64,000 nucleotides of DNA from Bdellovibrio bacteriovorus (GTDB lineage: Bacteria; Bdellovibrionota; Bdellovibrionia; Bdellovibrionales; Bdellovibrionaceae), in NCBI RefSeq assembly GCF_002208115.1, contig NZ_CP020946.1:868001-932000 (forward strand). The letters run 5' to 3'. The position numbers and the translations under genes were made by a program. The notes beneath the pieces were generated by a model. It worked only from the letters and a program-made list of their open reading frames with translations. It did not search any database and had not been told where the DNA came from. Shown here one piece after another: positions 24,238 to 35,969 of this stretch; position 1 is the stretch's first letter, and each line of letters starts with the position of its first letter.

Positions 24238-24768
24238 ATGATCACTCGCGCAGATAAAGAGCAGGAGATTAAGCTAATCACGGAGAAATTCGGAAAGGCT
24301 AAGGGAGCTTTCATCGTCGACTTCAAAGGCATCAAGGTTGAGCAAGTAACTAACTTGCGTAAAAAATTGAATGCTGCTGATTCTGAGATGAAAGTTGTTC
24401 GTAATACTCTTGCAAAAAGAGCGTTCAAAGATCACCCAGCTATTGAAACAGCATTTGCTAATTCAATGAAAGGTACTAACGCCATCGTATTCTCTTACGG
24501 TGAGGTGAACGCGACTGCAAAAGCATTGGCTGATTTCGCTAAGGACGTAGAAGTTCTTCAAATCAAGTCCGGTGTTATGGACGGCGCTGCTTTGGATGAT
24601 GCTAAGATTAAATTCTTGGCGACACTTCCGGGCAAAGACCAGCTTCGCGCTATGTTGTTGGGTACATTGTTGGGTGCAGGTTCTGCACTTGCTAGATGTC
24701 TTAACGCTTACGCTGAGAAAATGGGCGGCGGCGCAGCCGCTGGTACTGAAGAAGCTCCACAAGCGTAA
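24238..24768 (+). CDS. rplJ: 50S ribosomal protein L10
   Basis: Base of the L7/L12 stalk. 176 aa: N-terminal rRNA-binding domain with [20 protein letters not shown] motif and [12 protein letters not shown], and a C-terminal helix ending in GTEEAPQA that anchors L12 dimers. I take ATG 24238, seven bases after AGGAGG; the ATG at 24220 precedes that site. Confidence 0.96.
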
Positions 24769-24851
24769 TTGCTTGAATCCCGAAGGTTCGGGACTGATGG
24801 TGCTGAATATTTGAATTTTTAAATAATTTTTTTATATCCCTGGAGGATAAA

Positions 24852-25220
24852 ATGTCTCTGACTAACGATCAAATCGTTGAAGCGTTGTCTGCGAAAACTG
24901 TTCTAGAAATCGCAGAACTAGTAAAAACTTTGGAAGAAAAATGGGGCGTTTCCGCTGCTGCTCCAGTTGCTGCTGCTGCTGCAGGTCCTGCTGCTGCTGT
25001 TGAAGAAAAAACTGCTTTCGACGTTATCCTTGTTGACGCTGGCGCCAACAAAATCAACGTTATTAAAGAAGTTCGTGGCTTGACTGGTTTGGGTCTTGCT
25101 GAAGCTAAAGCCCTTGTTGAAGCTGGTAACAAAGCTGTTAAAGAAGGCGCTACTAAAGAAGACGCAGAAAAAATCAAGAAAGCTCTTGAAGCTGCGGGCG
25201 CGAAAGTTACTGTTAAGTAA
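24852..25220 (+). CDS. rplL: 50S ribosomal protein L7/L12
   Basis: Multicopy stalk protein that recruits translation GTPases. 122 aa: N-terminal dimerisation domain ([23 protein letters not shown]), Ala/Pro-rich hinge, and C-terminal domain with [24 protein letters not shown]. Good GGAGG ribosome site. In this genome rplL is not directly followed by rpoB; a terminator, an inverted repeat and an opposite-strand gene intervene. Confidence 0.98.
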   Translation: MSLTNDQIVEALSAKTVLEIAELVKTLEEKWGVSAAAPVAAAAAGPAAAVEEKTAFDVILVDAGANKINVIKEVRGLTGLGLAEAKALVEAGNKAVKEGATKEDAEKIKKALEAAGAKVTVK

Positions 25221-25249
25221 TTTCTGCCACTTAGTTTATACTAATGCCG

Positions 25250-25277
25250 AAAGCCTCGTGGAAACACGGGGCTTTTT
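25250..25277 (+). terminator. Terminator after rplL
   Basis: AAAGCCTCGTG-GAAA-CACGGGGCTTTTT, a stem with one G-U pair and a T run. Its right half is also the outer edge of the large inverted repeat. Confidence 0.85.
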
Positions 25278-25511
25278 GCATTTTGGCCCTCGCTTTACCC
25301 TTCGTTGGGATTGGGCTGGGGGCTTAGGGATGCAAAACCTTTCGGACAGTCCTCGCGCGGTGGGGACTTTTTGTTTTGCGGTAGTATTTTATTTTTAGTT
25401 TTCTGAGTGCTTGATTGGATTTTCGGGCGCTGTGGAACTCAGGTTTTGCATCCCTAAGCCCCCAGCCCAATCCTAACGGGGCTTGCGGTGGCCAAAATGC
25501 GAAAAAGCCCC
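25268..25511. repeat. Large inverted repeat, ~72-base arms around a 100-base loop
   Basis: Arms are 25268-25340 and 25441-25511. The inner 33 bases of each arm (ending at 25340 and starting at 25441) are exact inverse copies, the outer ~21 bases (GGGGCTTTTTGC... against ...GCGAAAAAGCCCC) are near-perfect, and the middle is diverged. The loop contains a further terminator-like hairpin AGTCC...GGACTTTTTG near 25348. The structure fills the 314-base gap between rplL and the minus-strand gene and includes terminators for both. No gene is seen in it. Confidence 0.85.
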
Positions 25512-25534
25512 TTTGTTGGGTGCTTTGGACTTTT

Positions 25535-26290
25535 TTACCAGGCGAAGCCAAGTTTTATGCCGAAGGCTTCTTGGGTTTCTCGGTCGGATCTGTCCCATTT
25601 GATGTCTATGTGGCTGTATTCGATGGCGGTTCTAAGGCCTTTTTGATGGGTGCTTAGGCCCAGCGAGTAATAGCTGTGATTTCCTTCGTCGTTGTAGGGG
25701 CCGAAAGTTCCGTTGGTGCTGGTGATGCTGGTTTTAACTTTGTGGGCTTCGTAGATGTAGGAAAAGTAGGGGACCAGGTACTCGTATTTGTACCCTAGGC
25801 TGACGCCGGCTTGGGAGGTGGTGATGTCCGACTTGGCTTTGGCGTCGGTGGTGTTGTTCCCCAGGTAAAATGCGTCGGTTGTGGTTTCACTTTTTGTTCC
25901 GTAAGCGCCCATCAAAGAGCCGACCCACACTCGGTTTTGGGTTCCGTGGTTCAGGAACTGGAATCTTACGCCCCATAGGAAGTTTTCCAGATAGACTTCT
26001 ATCCCTTTGAAAACACTCACGCTTGCGTCGAATCCGATGTTGTTTGCGCCCGCCACGAAGTCGCTGGCGTCAATATCGCTGTTGATCAGAACCTTGTCGC
26101 GCAAGGGTGGGTTCGAGTTGATATCGTTGACCAGGGTCACCCGGGTTTCAGAGGCCATGACCATGGCGGCGTGCCCTTGCCACTGTTCGTTGGAGACTAC
26201 CGGCATGTTGAAATGGGAGGCGCGCATGCTGATGGAATGTGAGCATGCTGATAAACTAAGCAAACTTAAGGCGAACAACGCTCTAAACAT
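25535..26290 (-). CDS. Putative lipoprotein / outer-membrane barrel protein
   Basis: A 251-aa protein with a lipoprotein-type signal (LLSLSAC, Cys16), followed by a region rich in alternating hydrophobic/polar residues: VWVGSLMGAYG, AGVSLGYKYEY, YSLGLSTH and a terminal KLGFAW. The aromatic last residue suggests an outer-membrane barrel; a lipidated barrel would be unusual, so either the signal is a normal one or the protein is a small surface lipoprotein. No family recognised. It lies on the opposite strand between rplL and rpoB, splitting the normally contiguous rplJL-rpoBC block. Confidence 0.65.
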   Translation of the reverse strand: MFRALFALSLLSLSACSHSISMRASHFNMPVVSNEQWQGHAAMVMASETRVTLVNDINSNPPLRDKVLINSDIDASDFVAGANNIGFDASVSVFKGIEVYLENFLWGVRFQFLNHGTQNRVWVGSLMGAYGTKSETTTDAFYLGNNTTDAKAKSDITTSQAGVSLGYKYEYLVPYFSYIYEAHKVKTSITSTNGTFGPYNDEGNHSYYSLGLSTHQKGLRTAIEYSHIDIKWDRSDRETQEAFGIKLGFAW

Positions 26291-26410
26291 GGAGATCCTT
26301 CCTTCGACTTTTTAAGCCTATGATGCGTCCTTGTTATGGGCTACTGATTAGCTGCAAAACTCGACTTTACACGGCGCAATAATCGCCTGTTTTTGGAGTG
26401 CCTGAAGTTT

Positions 26411-26438
26411 TTGGAAAGGCATCAAAAACCTCTAGAAT
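26411..26438 (+). promoter_or_regulatory. rpoBC promoter P1
   Basis: TTGGAA (26411-26416), 16-base spacer, TAGAAT (26433-26438). The -10 is 5/6 to consensus. Needed because the rplL terminator and a minus-strand gene separate rpoB from rplJL. Confidence 0.55.
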
Positions 26439-26449
26439 CACTTGCTTTA

Positions 26450-26477
26450 TTGAAAACTTAGGGTAGTTTGAGATACT
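26450..26477 (+). promoter_or_regulatory. rpoBC promoter P2
   Basis: TTGAAA (26450-26455), 16-base spacer, GATACT (26472-26477). Second tandem candidate, 39 bases after P1. Confidence 0.45.
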
Positions 26478-26553
26478 TGCGTTTTTATTTAATGTGGGCC
26501 TTGGAACATTCCCCCCGAAGCGAATGTCCGATTTTCTTATCACGGAGAGTACA

Positions 26554-29500
26554 TTGGAAAAAACTCCAGTTACGGCTTCTAACATTCGAGTTAGAAAGTC
26601 ATTCGCGAAAAATAAGCAAGTCATTGATATCCCAAATCTGATTGAGTTGCAGAAATCTTCTTACGAAGCTTTCATTCAAAAAGATATGGATCCAGATCGT
26701 CGCGGCGATGCTGGTCTTAATGGCGTTTTCAAATCTGTTTTCCCAATCACAGATTTCAACAATACAGCAAGCCTTGAGTTCGTATCATACACTCTAGAGC
26801 CAGCTAAGTACGACGTGGACGAGTGCCGTCAGCGTGGTATGACTTTCGCTGCTCCGATCAAGGTGACTCTTCGTCTGATCGTTTTCGATGTTGATGAAGA
26901 AACTGAAGCACGTTCTATCCGTGACGTGAAAGAACAGGAAGTTTATCTGGGCGAAATCCCATTGATGACTGCCAACGGTTCTTTCATCATCAACGGTACT
27001 GAGCGCGTTGTTGTTTCCCAGTTGCACAGATCTCCGGGCGTGTTCTTCGATCACGACGGTGGTAAAAACAATGCTTCCGGTAAACTGATCTACTCTGCGC
27101 GCGTGATCCCTTATCGTGGTTCATGGTTGGATGCTGAGTTTGACCAAAAAGACCTTATCCACGTACGTATCGACCGTCGTCGTAAGTTCCCAGTGACAAT
27201 CCTTCTTAAAGCTTTGGGTTACAACTCTGAGCAGCTACTGGAATACTTCTACGATCTTGATGAAGTTTACGTTAAGGGCGGCAAGCTCTTCCGTAAGTTG
27301 GATATCGAGCGTATGTCCGGTCAAAGAGCATTGACTGATATCGTTGATCCAAAATCCGGCGAAGCGCTGGTAAAAGCGGGTCGTCGTATCACTCGTGCGA
27401 TCGTTAAGAAAATCAAAGATCTTGATATCACTGAGCTTGAAGTTCAGCCGGAAGATCTTGAAGGCAAAGTTCTTGCGAAGCCTCTGATCGATGAATCCAC
27501 TGGTGAGATCATCGCTGATGCGAATGCGGAGTTGAACTCTGCGATCATCAAGCGTTCCATCGAAGCTGGCATCGAAAGCTTCTTCATGATCTTCTTCGAC
27601 GGTTTGACTGTAGGGCCTTACTTGCGCAACACCCTGTTGGTTGATAAAGTTTCCAACAAAGAAGAATCTTTGGTTGAGATCTACAAACGTCTTCGTCCTG
27701 GTGAGCCTCCAACTCTGGAAGCGGCTACGACATTCTTCGGCCGTTTGTTCTTCGATCCAGAGACTTATGACCTTTCTGAAGTTGGTCGTATCAAGATCAA
27801 TCACAGATTCGGTATCTCCATGGACGAGTGCCCACCGTCTCACAGAACACTGACTCACAAGGATATCCTGAGCACCATCAAAACTTTGATCGATCTGAAA
27901 AATGGTCGTGGTGTTATCGACGATATCGATCACTTGGGTAACCGTCGTGTTCGTTCTGTGGGTGAGTTGCTTGAAAACCAATACCGTATCGGTTTGGTTC
28001 GTATGGAGCGCGCTATCCGTGAACGTATGTCCCTTCAGGACGTTGAAACAATGATGCCTCACGATCTTGTGAACGCGAAACCTGTGAATGCCGTAGTAAA
28101 AGAATTCTTCGGTTCTTCCCAGTTGTCTCAGTTCATGGATCAGACGAACCCACTTTCCGAGATCACGCACAAACGTCGTTTGTCTGCTCTTGGGCCTGGT
28201 GGTTTGACTCGTGACCGCGCTGGTTTCGAAGTACGTGACGTACACCCTACGCACTACGGACGTATCTGTCCTATCGAAACTCCAGAGGGTCCAAACATCG
28301 GTTTGATCGCCTCTTTGGCAACTTACGCTCGTATCAACAACTATGGTTTCATCGAGACTCCATACCGTAAAGTTGAAGCGGGTCAGGTTTCCAAGGACAT
28401 CAACTATCTTTCTGCATTGGAAGAAGCTGGTCACCACATCGCTCCTGCGGCTCGTGACGAAGCTGGAAACAAAGCCATCCAGACTGCGACTACCATCACT
28501 CGTCGTGACGGTGAGTATGAGATCGTGGACAAGGATAAAGTTGCTCTGATGGACGTTTCTCCATCTCAGTTGGTTTCCATCGCAGCTTCCCTGATTCCAT
28601 TCCTTGAGCACGATGACGCCAACCGTGCCTTGATGGGATCGAACATGCAACGTCAAGCGGTTCCACTGCTTCGTTCTCGCGCGCCACTTGTTGGTACGGG
28701 CGTAGAGCGTTTGGTTGCTCGTGACTCCGGTACTTCCATCGTTGCTCAAAACGATGGTATCGTTGAGGAAGTTGATGCTTCCCGTATCGTTATCCGTCGT
28801 TTCGCCAAAGGCGGCGAGCTGGGTGCGAACGTGGACATCTACAACCTGACGAAGTATCAGCGTACGAATCAAAATACGTGCTTCAACCAAAAACCAATCG
28901 TTACTGTTGGTGACAAGATCTCCAAAGGCGACATCATCGCTGACGGTCCTTCTACGGAGCTTGGTGAATTGGCATTGGGTCAGAACATCCTTGTGGCGTT
29001 CACCCCATGGCAAGGTTACAACTTCGAGGACTCCATCCTTATTTCTGAGCGTCTGTTGAAAGACGACGTTTACACTTCCATCCACATCGAAGAATTCGAG
29101 TGCGTGGCTCGTGACACAAAACTTGGTAAGGAAGAGATCACTCGCGATATCGCCAACGTTGGTGAAGAAGCTCTTAAAGACCTGGACAGCTCTGGTATCA
29201 TCCGCATCGGTGCGGAAGTTCGCCCTGGCTTCATCCTGGTTGGTAAAGTGACTCCAAAAGGTGAAACTCAACTTTCTCCTGAGGAAAAACTTTTGAGAGC
29301 GATCTTCGGTGAAAAAGCCGGCGACGTTCGTGATACATCTTTGCGCGCTCCATCCGGCGTGTACGGAACTGTTATCGATGCTCAAGTTTACTCTCGTGAA
29401 GGCGCAGACCGCGATGAGCGTTTGTCCCTGATCATCGAAGAGAAGAAACGCAAGCTTGAAAAAGACTTGGCGGTTGAGCAGAACGTTATCAAAAATAACG

Positions 29501-30762
29501 CTATCTCCAAACTTCGTGACATCCTAGTGGGTAAAATCACTACAGGCGTTCTTCTGAATGAAGACGGTTCTCAGAAGTTGTTGAACAAAGGTCAAGAGAT
29601 CACAGAGGCGGATCTAGAGACAGTTCCATTCGAATTGTTGAACTACATCCCTCTTGAGCAAGACCTTGAGTTCCAGGTGAACAAAATCATCGACAATGCT
29701 CGTAACCAGTTGGATGCAGTTAAACTTGTGTTCAACGAAAAGATCGATCGTCTTCGTAAAGGTGACGAATTGCCTCCGGGCGTGATCAAAATGGTTAAAG
29801 TTTACGTTGCTATCAAACGTAAAATGCAAGTCGGTGACAAATTCGCCGGTCGTCACGGAAATAAGGGTGTTGTCTCCAAAGTATTGCCTGCGGAAGACAT
29901 GCCTTACCTTGCTGACGGTACTCCAGTAGACATGGTTCTGAACCCACTAGGGGTTCCTTCTCGTATGAATATCGGTCAGATCCTTGAGGTTCACTTGGGT
30001 TGGGCAGCGCACAACCTTGGTAAACAACTGGGTGCTCATCTTGAGAAGTGGAATGCAGAGAACGCTCGCACAGAGATGAAAGACATCTTCAGCGACTCTG
30101 ATATCTCCGCGAAACTTGATAAAGCAGACGATGCTTCATTGAAGTCCATGGTTCAGCGCATGAAACACGGTATCCACGTGGGTACGCCGGTGTTTGATGG
30201 TGCCCGTGAATCTGACGTGAAAGGTCTGCTTGCAAAAGCGCAAGTGCCTTCTTCCGGTAAGTCCGTTCTATTCGACGGTCGTACAGGGGAGCCGTTCACG
30301 AATCCGGTAACTGTCGGCATCATGTACATGCTGAAACTTCACCACTTGGTGGAAGAGAAGATCCACGCTCGTTCTATCGGACCTTACTCACTCGTTTCTC
30401 AACAGCCTCTGGGCGGTAAAGCTCAGTTCGGTGGTCAGCGTCTCGGGGAGATGGAGGTTTGGGCGATCGAAGCATACGGTGCTGCATACTCTCTGCAAGA
30501 GTTCCTGACTGTTAAGTCAGATGACGTTGCAGGTAGAACTCGTATGTACGAGAGCATCGTGAAGGGTGAAAACATCCTTGAGCCAGGCTTACCTGAATCC
30601 TTCAACGTATTGGTGAAAGAGCTTCAATCTCTGGCACTGAACGTGGAGCTGATGGAGTCTGACATTCTACGTGACCAGGATGAAGATTTTGGTGACGAAG
30701 AAGTGATCGAGGTAGAACCAGTTGCGCCGGTTGCGTCTAAAGACGAACCAGAGCAGCACTAA
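26554..30762 (+). CDS. rpoB: RNA polymerase beta subunit RpoB
   Basis: Catalytic-pocket subunit of RNA polymerase. I choose TTG 26554 because GGAGAG lies at 26544-26549 and the product starts (M)[16 protein letters not shown], like other RpoB; GTG 26494 and ATG 26524 are in frame but lack ribosome sites. This gives 1402 aa (E. coli 1342). The rifampicin cluster ([20 protein letters not shown]) is at about residue 520 and looks wild type. The C-terminal [18 protein letters not shown] and an acidic tail ([14 protein letters not shown]) follow. rpoC begins 29 bases later. Confidence 0.96.
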   Translation: MEKTPVTASNIRVRKSFAKNKQVIDIPNLIELQKSSYEAFIQKDMDPDRRGDAGLNGVFKSVFPITDFNNTASLEFVSYTLEPAKYDVDECRQRGMTFAAPIKVTLRLIVFDVDEETEARSIRDVKEQEVYLGEIPLMTANGSFIINGTERVVVSQLHRSPGVFFDHDGGKNNASGKLIYSARVIPYRGSWLDAEFDQKDLIHVRIDRRRKFPVTILLKALGYNSEQLLEYFYDLDEVYVKGGKLFRKLDIERMSGQRALTDIVDPKSGEALVKAGRRITRAIVKKIKDLDITELEVQPEDLEGKVLAKPLIDESTGEIIADANAELNSAIIKRSIEAGIESFFMIFFDGLTVGPYLRNTLLVDKVSNKEESLVEIYKRLRPGEPPTLEAATTFFGRLFFDPETYDLSEVGRIKINHRFGISMDECPPSHRTLTHKDILSTIKTLIDLKNGRGVIDDIDHLGNRRVRSVGELLENQYRIGLVRMERAIRERMSLQDVETMMPHDLVNAKPVNAVVKEFFGSSQLSQFMDQTNPLSEITHKRRLSALGPGGLTRDRAGFEVRDVHPTHYGRICPIETPEGPNIGLIASLATYARINNYGFIETPYRKVEAGQVSKDINYLSALEEAGHHIAPAARDEAGNKAIQTATTITRRDGEYEIVDKDKVALMDVSPSQLVSIAASLIPFLEHDDANRALMGSNMQRQAVPLLRSRAPLVGTGVERLVARDSGTSIVAQNDGIVEEVDASRIVIRRFAKGGELGANVDIYNLTKYQRTNQNTCFNQKPIVTVGDKISKGDIIADGPSTELGELALGQNILVAFTPWQGYNFEDSILISERLLKDDVYTSIHIEEFECVARDTKLGKEEITRDIANVGEEALKDLDSSGIIRIGAEVRPGFILVGKVTPKGETQLSPEEKLLRAIFGEKAGDVRDTSLRAPSGVYGTVIDAQVYSREGADRDERLSLIIEEKKRKLEKDLAVEQNVIKNNAISKLRDILVGKITTGVLLNEDGSQKLLNKGQEITEADLETVPFELLNYIPLEQDLEFQVNKIIDNARNQLDAVKLVFNEKIDRLRKGDELPPGVIKMVKVYVAIKRKMQVGDKFAGRHGNKGVVSKVLPAEDMPYLADGTPVDMVLNPLGVPSRMNIGQILEVHLGWAAHNLGKQLGAHLEKWNAENARTEMKDIFSDSDISAKLDKADDASLKSMVQRMKHGIHVGTPVFDGARESDVKGLLAKAQVPSSGKSVLFDGRTGEPFTNPVTVGIMYMLKLHHLVEEKIHARSIGPYSLVSQQPLGGKAQFGGQRLGEMEVWAIEAYGAAYSLQEFLTVKSDDVAGRTRMYESIVKGENILEPGLPESFNVLVKELQSLALNVELMESDILRDQDEDFGDEEVIEVEPVAPVASKDEPEQH

Positions 30763-30791
30763 GTTTAATAATTTAACAACAGGGGTGTTCT

Positions 30792-33700
30792 TTGAGAGAC
30801 TTGTTGAATTTTTTCGATAAACCAAAAGATCCACTTTCGTTTGACGCCGTACGAGTTTCGTTGGCGTCACCTGAAATGATTCGTGAATGGTCATTTGGTG
30901 AAGTTAAGAAGCCAGAAACTATCAACTATCGTACTTTCAAGCCTGAGCGTGATGGCTTGTTCTGTGCGAAAATCTTCGGTCCTATCAAGGACTACGAGTG
31001 CTTGTGCGGTAAGTACAAACGTATGAAGTACCGTGGCGTCGTCTGTGAAAAGTGCGGCGTTGAAGTGACTCAGACCAAGGTTCGCCGTGAGCGCCTTGGT
31101 CACATCGAATTGGCAACTCCAGTAGCCCATATCTGGTTCCTGCGTTCTTTGCCTTCTCGTATTGGTAACCTTTTGAATCTTTCTTTGAAAGACGTTGAAA
31201 AGGTTCTTTACTGTGAAGCACACGTGGTTATCGATCCAATGGAAACCACATTGGAAGAAGGCCAGGTACTGACTGAAGAAGCATTGCAAGCGGCTCTAAA
31301 TGAGTTCGGCCCATCCTTCAAATACGGAATGGGTGGCGAGGCAGTTCGTGATCTTTTGAAAAAAATCGATCCTGAATACCTTTCCCGCAAACTTCGTCTG
31401 GAAGTTAAAGACACCAAGTCTGAAGCTGGTATCAAAAAATTGACTAAACGCCTGCGCGTTGTTGAAGCCTTCAAAGGTTCCATCAACAAGCCAGAGTGGA
31501 TGATGTTGGAAGCACTTCCGGTTCTTCCTCCTGATCTTCGTCCATTGGTACCTCTTGATGGCGGCCGTTTCGCGACGTCTGACCTGAATGACCTGTACCG
31601 CCGTGTTATCAATCGTAACAACCGTTTGAAACGTCTTCAGGAGCTGAACGCTCCAGACATCATCATCCGAAACGAAAAGCGCATGCTTCAAGAAGCAGTG
31701 GACGCTTTGTTGGATAACGGTCGTCGCGGTAAGACCTTCACTGGTCCGAACAAACGTCCTCTTCGCTCCCTTTCTGATATGTTGAAAGGTAAGCAGGGTC
31801 GTTTCCGTCAAAACCTTTTGGGTAAACGTGTAGACTACTCTGGTCGTTCCGTTATCACCGTTGGACCTACTCTGAGACTTCATCAGTGCGGTCTTCCGAA
31901 GAAAATGGCTCTCGAGTTGTTCAAACCATTCGTTTACAACAAACTTGAAGAAAAAGGTCTTGCGACCACTATCAAACAAGCCAAGCGCTTGGTTGATCAG
32001 GAAACAGTTGAAGTTTGGGATATCCTTGCTGACGTGGTTAAAGAGCACCCGGTTCTTCTGAACCGTGCACCAACCCTGCACAGACTTGGTATCCAGGCGT
32101 TCGAGCCTGTTCTTCACGAAGGTAAAGCTATCCAACTGCACCCGTTGGTATGTACGGCGTTCAATGCCGACTTCGACGGTGACCAGATGGCAGTTCACGT
32201 TCCACTTTCTGTGGAATCCCAGGTTGAAGCACGCGTTCTGATGATGTCCACGAACAACATCCTTTCTCCTGCCAACGGTAAACCTATCATCAATCCTTCC
32301 CAGGATATCGTGTTGGGTATGTACTGGTTGACTCGTATGCGTCCGGGCGCCAAAGGATCAGGCAAAGCCTTCTCCAGCGTTCAGGAAGCTCAATACGCGT
32401 TTGAAACAGGTCTGGTAGACCTTCAGGCGGTATGTAAGGTTCGTATCAACGGAACTCTGCAAGAGACCACAGTGGGTCGTGCAATCCTTTCTGATATCGT
32501 TCCTAAAGAAGTTCCGTTCAACGAAGTGAACGTGACAATGGGTAAAAAACAGATCGCGGCCCTGATCGACAAGACTTTCCGTCTTGCCGGTGCAAAAGCG
32601 ACCTGCATCCTTGCTGACAAGATCATGGAATACGGCTTCAAGTATTCAACTGCAGCAGGTATGTCCATCGGTATCGATGACATGGTGATCCCGGCGGCGA
32701 AAGCTCCGATGATCGCTGACGCAGAAAAACAAGTTACTGAGATCCAGCAGCAGTACGACGAAGGTTTGATCACAGATGGTGAGCGCTACAATAAAGTGGT
32801 CGACATCTGGGCGCAGACTGCAGACAAAATTGCTAAAGAAGGTATGAACGCGATCGAAAAGCAAACATTCAACGTGAATGGTAAAGAGGTTGTGGGTCCT
32901 TCCTTCAATCCAATTTACATCATGGCTGACTCCGGAGCCCGTGGTTCCGCAGCTCAGATCCGTCAGTTGGGTGGTATGCGTGGTCTGATGGCGAAACCTT
33001 CCGGTGAGATCATCGAGACTCCGATCACTGCAAACTTCCGTGAAGGTTTGACAGTTATCCAGTACTTCATCTCCACGCACGGTGCGCGTAAAGGTTTGGC
33101 CGATACCGCATTGAAAACAGCGAACTCCGGTTACCTGACTCGTCGTTTGGTTGACGTTGCTCAGGACGTTGTTGTGTCCGAGATCGATTGCGGTGTTGAA
33201 GATGGTTTGGAAATCACTCCGATTTACGAAGCGGGTGAAATCGTACAAAACATCGGTGACCGTATCCTGGGCCGTACAGCGTTGAAAGACGTTGTTGATC
33301 CGGCAACGAACGAAGTTGTTGTTCGTGCTAACCAGGAAATCACTGAGAATGACGTTAAGAACATCGAAGGCCGCGGTATCGACAAAGTCGACATCCGTTC
33401 TGCGTTGATCTGTCAATCCAAGCGCGGTGTTTGCGTGAAGTGCTACGGACGTGATTTGTCCCGTGGTGCGACTGTGAACCTGGGTGAAACAGTGGGTATC
33501 ATTGCCGCTCAGTCCATCGGTGAGCCGGGTACTCAGTTGACGATGAGAACGTTCCACTTGGGTGGTGCGGCTTCTCGTGCGGTTGAACAATCTGTTCACA
33601 CATCCCGCTATGACGGTACTATTAAACTACAAAACGTTCACGCAGTGACAAACCGTAACGGTAAGTTGACTGTGATGAATCGTAACGGTTCTGCTCTTGT

Positions 33701-34919
33701 GATCGACGAAGCAGGTCGTGAGCGTGAAAACTTCAAGCTCGTATACGGCGCTGTTTTGAACTTCAAAGAAGGCGACAAAGTTGCCAAAGGTCAGACTGTT
33801 GCGGAATGGGATCCATATTCGAATCCAATCATCGCAGAGGTTTCTGCGAAGATCCAATACCAGGATATCGAAGAAGGTTCCACAATGCAGGAGCAAGTGG
33901 ATGCGGTAACTGGTTTCGCGACCAAAGTTATCATGGAATCCAAGTCTTCCGATGTTAAGCCAACTGTCTTCCTTGTGGATGGCGCTGGTAAAACATTGAA
34001 TCTTCCTGGTCGTGATATCCCGGCTCGTTACCTGATCCCAGTTGGGGCTCAGTTGCTAGTTGCGGATCAGCAGGAAGTGCATGCGGGTGACGTAATCGCG
34101 AAGATGCACCGTGAAGCTTCTAAAACGAAGGATATCACCGGGGGTCTTCCGCGCGTTGCCGAATTGTTTGAGGCTCGTAAACCGAAAGAAGCAGCTATCA
34201 TCTCTGAGATCGATGGTTATGTGACATTCGGTAAAGACGTTAAAGGTAAACAACGTGTGATCGTAACTCCTGAAGTGGGTGAGCAAAAAGAATACCTCAT
34301 CCCTAAAGGTAAGCACGTTGCTGTAAGAGAAGGTGAGTACGTAAGAGCCGGTGAGGCTTTGATGGATGGTCCAACAAATCCTCATGACATTCTGGCGGTT
34401 CTGGGTGCTAAAGCCTTGTCTGCATACCTTGTAGATGAAATCCAAGAAGTTTACAGACTTCAAGGGGTTGGTATCAATGACAAGCATATCGAAGTCATTG
34501 TTCGTCAGATGCTACGTAAAGTAGAGATCCGTGATGCCGGCGACAGCCGCTTCCTGGCTGGTGAGCAAGTTGAAAGATATGCTTACATGGAAGAAAACGA
34601 ACGTATTAACAAAGAGGGTGGCCAGCCTGCTACTTGCAGCCCACTTCTTCTTGGTATTACTAAAGTTTCTTTGAGCACTGACAGCTGGATTTCAGCAGCG
34701 TCCTTCCAGGAAACTACAAAAGTTCTTACGGAAGCAGCGATCAATTCTCGCACAGACCATTTGCGTGGCCTGAAAGAGAATATCATCATGGGTCGTCTGA
34801 TTCCTGCGGGAACTGGTTTGACATCTTACAAACGCTGGAAAGTGTCTGTGCATGAAGATGACGATATCGGCTTTGTTGCATTGCCGGGTATGACGTCTTC
34901 CGTACAGCCTCAAGGCTAA
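30792..34919 (+). CDS. rpoC: RNA polymerase beta' subunit RpoC
   Basis: Subunit that carries the catalytic magnesium. 1375 aa (E. coli 1407). Zinc-binding CxCx6-type region with CEKCGVEV at about 70-88; catalytic NADFDGDQM at about 458-466; bridge/trigger regions with [16 protein letters not shown]; second Cys cluster [13 protein letters not shown]. The start is TTG 30792, giving [17 protein letters not shown] lies just upstream. Both rpoB and rpoC therefore seem to use TTG starts. Confidence 0.97.
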   Translation: MRDLLNFFDKPKDPLSFDAVRVSLASPEMIREWSFGEVKKPETINYRTFKPERDGLFCAKIFGPIKDYECLCGKYKRMKYRGVVCEKCGVEVTQTKVRRERLGHIELATPVAHIWFLRSLPSRIGNLLNLSLKDVEKVLYCEAHVVIDPMETTLEEGQVLTEEALQAALNEFGPSFKYGMGGEAVRDLLKKIDPEYLSRKLRLEVKDTKSEAGIKKLTKRLRVVEAFKGSINKPEWMMLEALPVLPPDLRPLVPLDGGRFATSDLNDLYRRVINRNNRLKRLQELNAPDIIIRNEKRMLQEAVDALLDNGRRGKTFTGPNKRPLRSLSDMLKGKQGRFRQNLLGKRVDYSGRSVITVGPTLRLHQCGLPKKMALELFKPFVYNKLEEKGLATTIKQAKRLVDQETVEVWDILADVVKEHPVLLNRAPTLHRLGIQAFEPVLHEGKAIQLHPLVCTAFNADFDGDQMAVHVPLSVESQVEARVLMMSTNNILSPANGKPIINPSQDIVLGMYWLTRMRPGAKGSGKAFSSVQEAQYAFETGLVDLQAVCKVRINGTLQETTVGRAILSDIVPKEVPFNEVNVTMGKKQIAALIDKTFRLAGAKATCILADKIMEYGFKYSTAAGMSIGIDDMVIPAAKAPMIADAEKQVTEIQQQYDEGLITDGERYNKVVDIWAQTADKIAKEGMNAIEKQTFNVNGKEVVGPSFNPIYIMADSGARGSAAQIRQLGGMRGLMAKPSGEIIETPITANFREGLTVIQYFISTHGARKGLADTALKTANSGYLTRRLVDVAQDVVVSEIDCGVEDGLEITPIYEAGEIVQNIGDRILGRTALKDVVDPATNEVVVRANQEITENDVKNIEGRGIDKVDIRSALICQSKRGVCVKCYGRDLSRGATVNLGETVGIIAAQSIGEPGTQLTMRTFHLGGAASRAVEQSVHTSRYDGTIKLQNVHAVTNRNGKLTVMNRNGSALVIDEAGRERENFKLVYGAVLNFKEGDKVAKGQTVAEWDPYSNPIIAEVSAKIQYQDIEEGSTMQEQVDAVTGFATKVIMESKSSDVKPTVFLVDGAGKTLNLPGRDIPARYLIPVGAQLLVADQQEVHAGDVIAKMHREASKTKDITGGLPRVAELFEARKPKEAAIISEIDGYVTFGKDVKGKQRVIVTPEVGEQKEYLIPKGKHVAVREGEYVRAGEALMDGPTNPHDILAVLGAKALSAYLVDEIQEVYRLQGVGINDKHIEVIVRQMLRKVEIRDAGDSRFLAGEQVERYAYMEENERINKEGGQPATCSPLLLGITKVSLSTDSWISAASFQETTKVLTEAAINSRTDHLRGLKENIIMGRLIPAGTGLTSYKRWKVSVHEDDDIGFVALPGMTSSVQPQG

Positions 34920-34935
34920 AGTAAGACCACCTGAT

Positions 34936-34956
34936 CGCCGGCTTCACAGGCCGGCG
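34936..34956 (+). other. Hairpin between rpoC and rpsL
   Basis: CGCCGGC (34936-34942) pairs with GCCGGCG (34950-34956). No T run follows, so it is not a canonical intrinsic terminator. Confidence 0.5.
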
Positions 34957-35029
34957 TAGGGTAAAAAGCTCATGGATTGGGGACCTCACGCCGCTTTTCA
35001 TGGATAAATGTAATTTTAACAACAAAGTC

Positions 35030-35058
35030 TTGACCTGGGCGTCACCGAAATGTAAGTT
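35030..35058 (+). promoter_or_regulatory. Candidate str operon promoter
   Basis: TTGACC (35030-35035), 17-base spacer, TAAGTT (35053-35058), about 44 bases ahead of rpsL. Confidence 0.5.
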
Positions 35059-35101
35059 CCAGCGTCCAGAACCGCATAATTGTTTTTAAGGGGTATATAA
35101 A

Positions 35102-35476
35102 GTGCCAACAATTAATCAGCTCATCAAAAGTGAGCGTACTGTTCAAAAAAACCAAACAAAATCACCAGCTTTGGACTCTTGTCCTCAGCGTCGCGGTGTT
35201 TGTACACGTGTTTATACTACGACTCCAAAGAAGCCGAACTCCGCTCTTCGTAAAGTAGCAAAAGTTCGTCTTTCCAATGGCTTCGAAGTTATCTCTTACA
35301 TCCCTGGTATCGGCCATAACCTTCAAGAGCACTCCGTTGTACTAATCCGCGGTGGTCGTGTGAAGGACTTGCCGGGTGTTCGTTACCACATCGTTCGTGG
35401 GGTATTGGACCTTCAAGGTGTAAACGGTCGTCTGCGCGCCCGTTCTAAATACGGTACTAAGAGACCTAAGAAATAA
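35102..35476 (+). CDS. rpsL: 30S ribosomal protein S12
   Basis: Decoding-centre protein. 124 aa (E. coli 124), GTG start at 35102 with AAGGGG upstream. Signatures [31 protein letters not shown] and [14 protein letters not shown]; the Lys residues whose changes give streptomycin resistance (in TPKKPNS and in VKDLPGV) are the wild-type ones. First gene of rpsL-rpsG-fusA. Confidence 0.98.
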   Translation: MPTINQLIKSERTVQKNQTKSPALDSCPQRRGVCTRVYTTTPKKPNSALRKVAKVRLSNGFEVISYIPGIGHNLQEHSVVLIRGGRVKDLPGVRYHIVRGVLDLQGVNGRLRARSKYGTKRPKK

Positions 35477-35486
35477 GGATTGAGAG

Positions 35487-35960
35487 ATGTCACGTCGTAA
35501 AAAGACCTTTAAAAGAGAAATCATTCCAGATCCGGTTTTCAAGGATCTAGTAATCGCTAAGTTCATCAATAAAATGATGATCCAAGGTAGAAAAGCAACT
35601 TCTCAAAAGTTGTTCTACGGTGCTTTGAAAGAGCTTGAAGGTAAAGTTCAAGGTGAAGAGCCTTTGGCAGTCTTCAAAAAAGCTCTTGAGAACGTTAAAC
35701 CTTCTATCGAAGTTCGCTCCCGCCGTGTAGGTGGTGCTACTTACCAAGTTCCAGTAGATGTTCGTCCATCCCGTCGTTTGGCTTTGGCTATGCGTTGGTT
35801 GGTTGAGTACTCTCGCGAGCGCGGTGAGAAAGACATGGCGAAACGTTTGGCTGGCGAATTCTTGGACGCGTACAATAATAGAGGAAATGCTATTAAGAAG
35901 AAAGACGACGTTCACAGAATGGCTGAATCCAACAAGGCATTCTCTCACTACAATTGGTAA
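35487..35960 (+). CDS. rpsG: 30S ribosomal protein S7
   Basis: Nucleates the 30S head and contacts E- and P-site tRNA; represses the str operon in E. coli. 157 aa with [40 protein letters not shown] and [22 protein letters not shown]. It follows rpsL by 10 bases and fusA follows by nine. Confidence 0.98.
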   Translation: MSRRKKTFKREIIPDPVFKDLVIAKFINKMMIQGRKATSQKLFYGALKELEGKVQGEEPLAVFKKALENVKPSIEVRSRRVGGATYQVPVDVRPSRRLALAMRWLVEYSRERGEKDMAKRLAGEFLDAYNNRGNAIKKKDDVHRMAESNKAFSHYNW

Positions 35961-35969
35961 TCTGTTCAG

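Noticed and set aside
27235..29385. 716-codon minus-strand frame opposite rpoB
   Set aside because: A shadow of the biased rpoB codons; composition rich in Phe, Asn, Arg and Thr with no domain, ribosome site or promoter.
34936..34956. Terminator after rpoC
   Set aside because: The stem is good but has no T run on either side, so I list it only as a hairpin.
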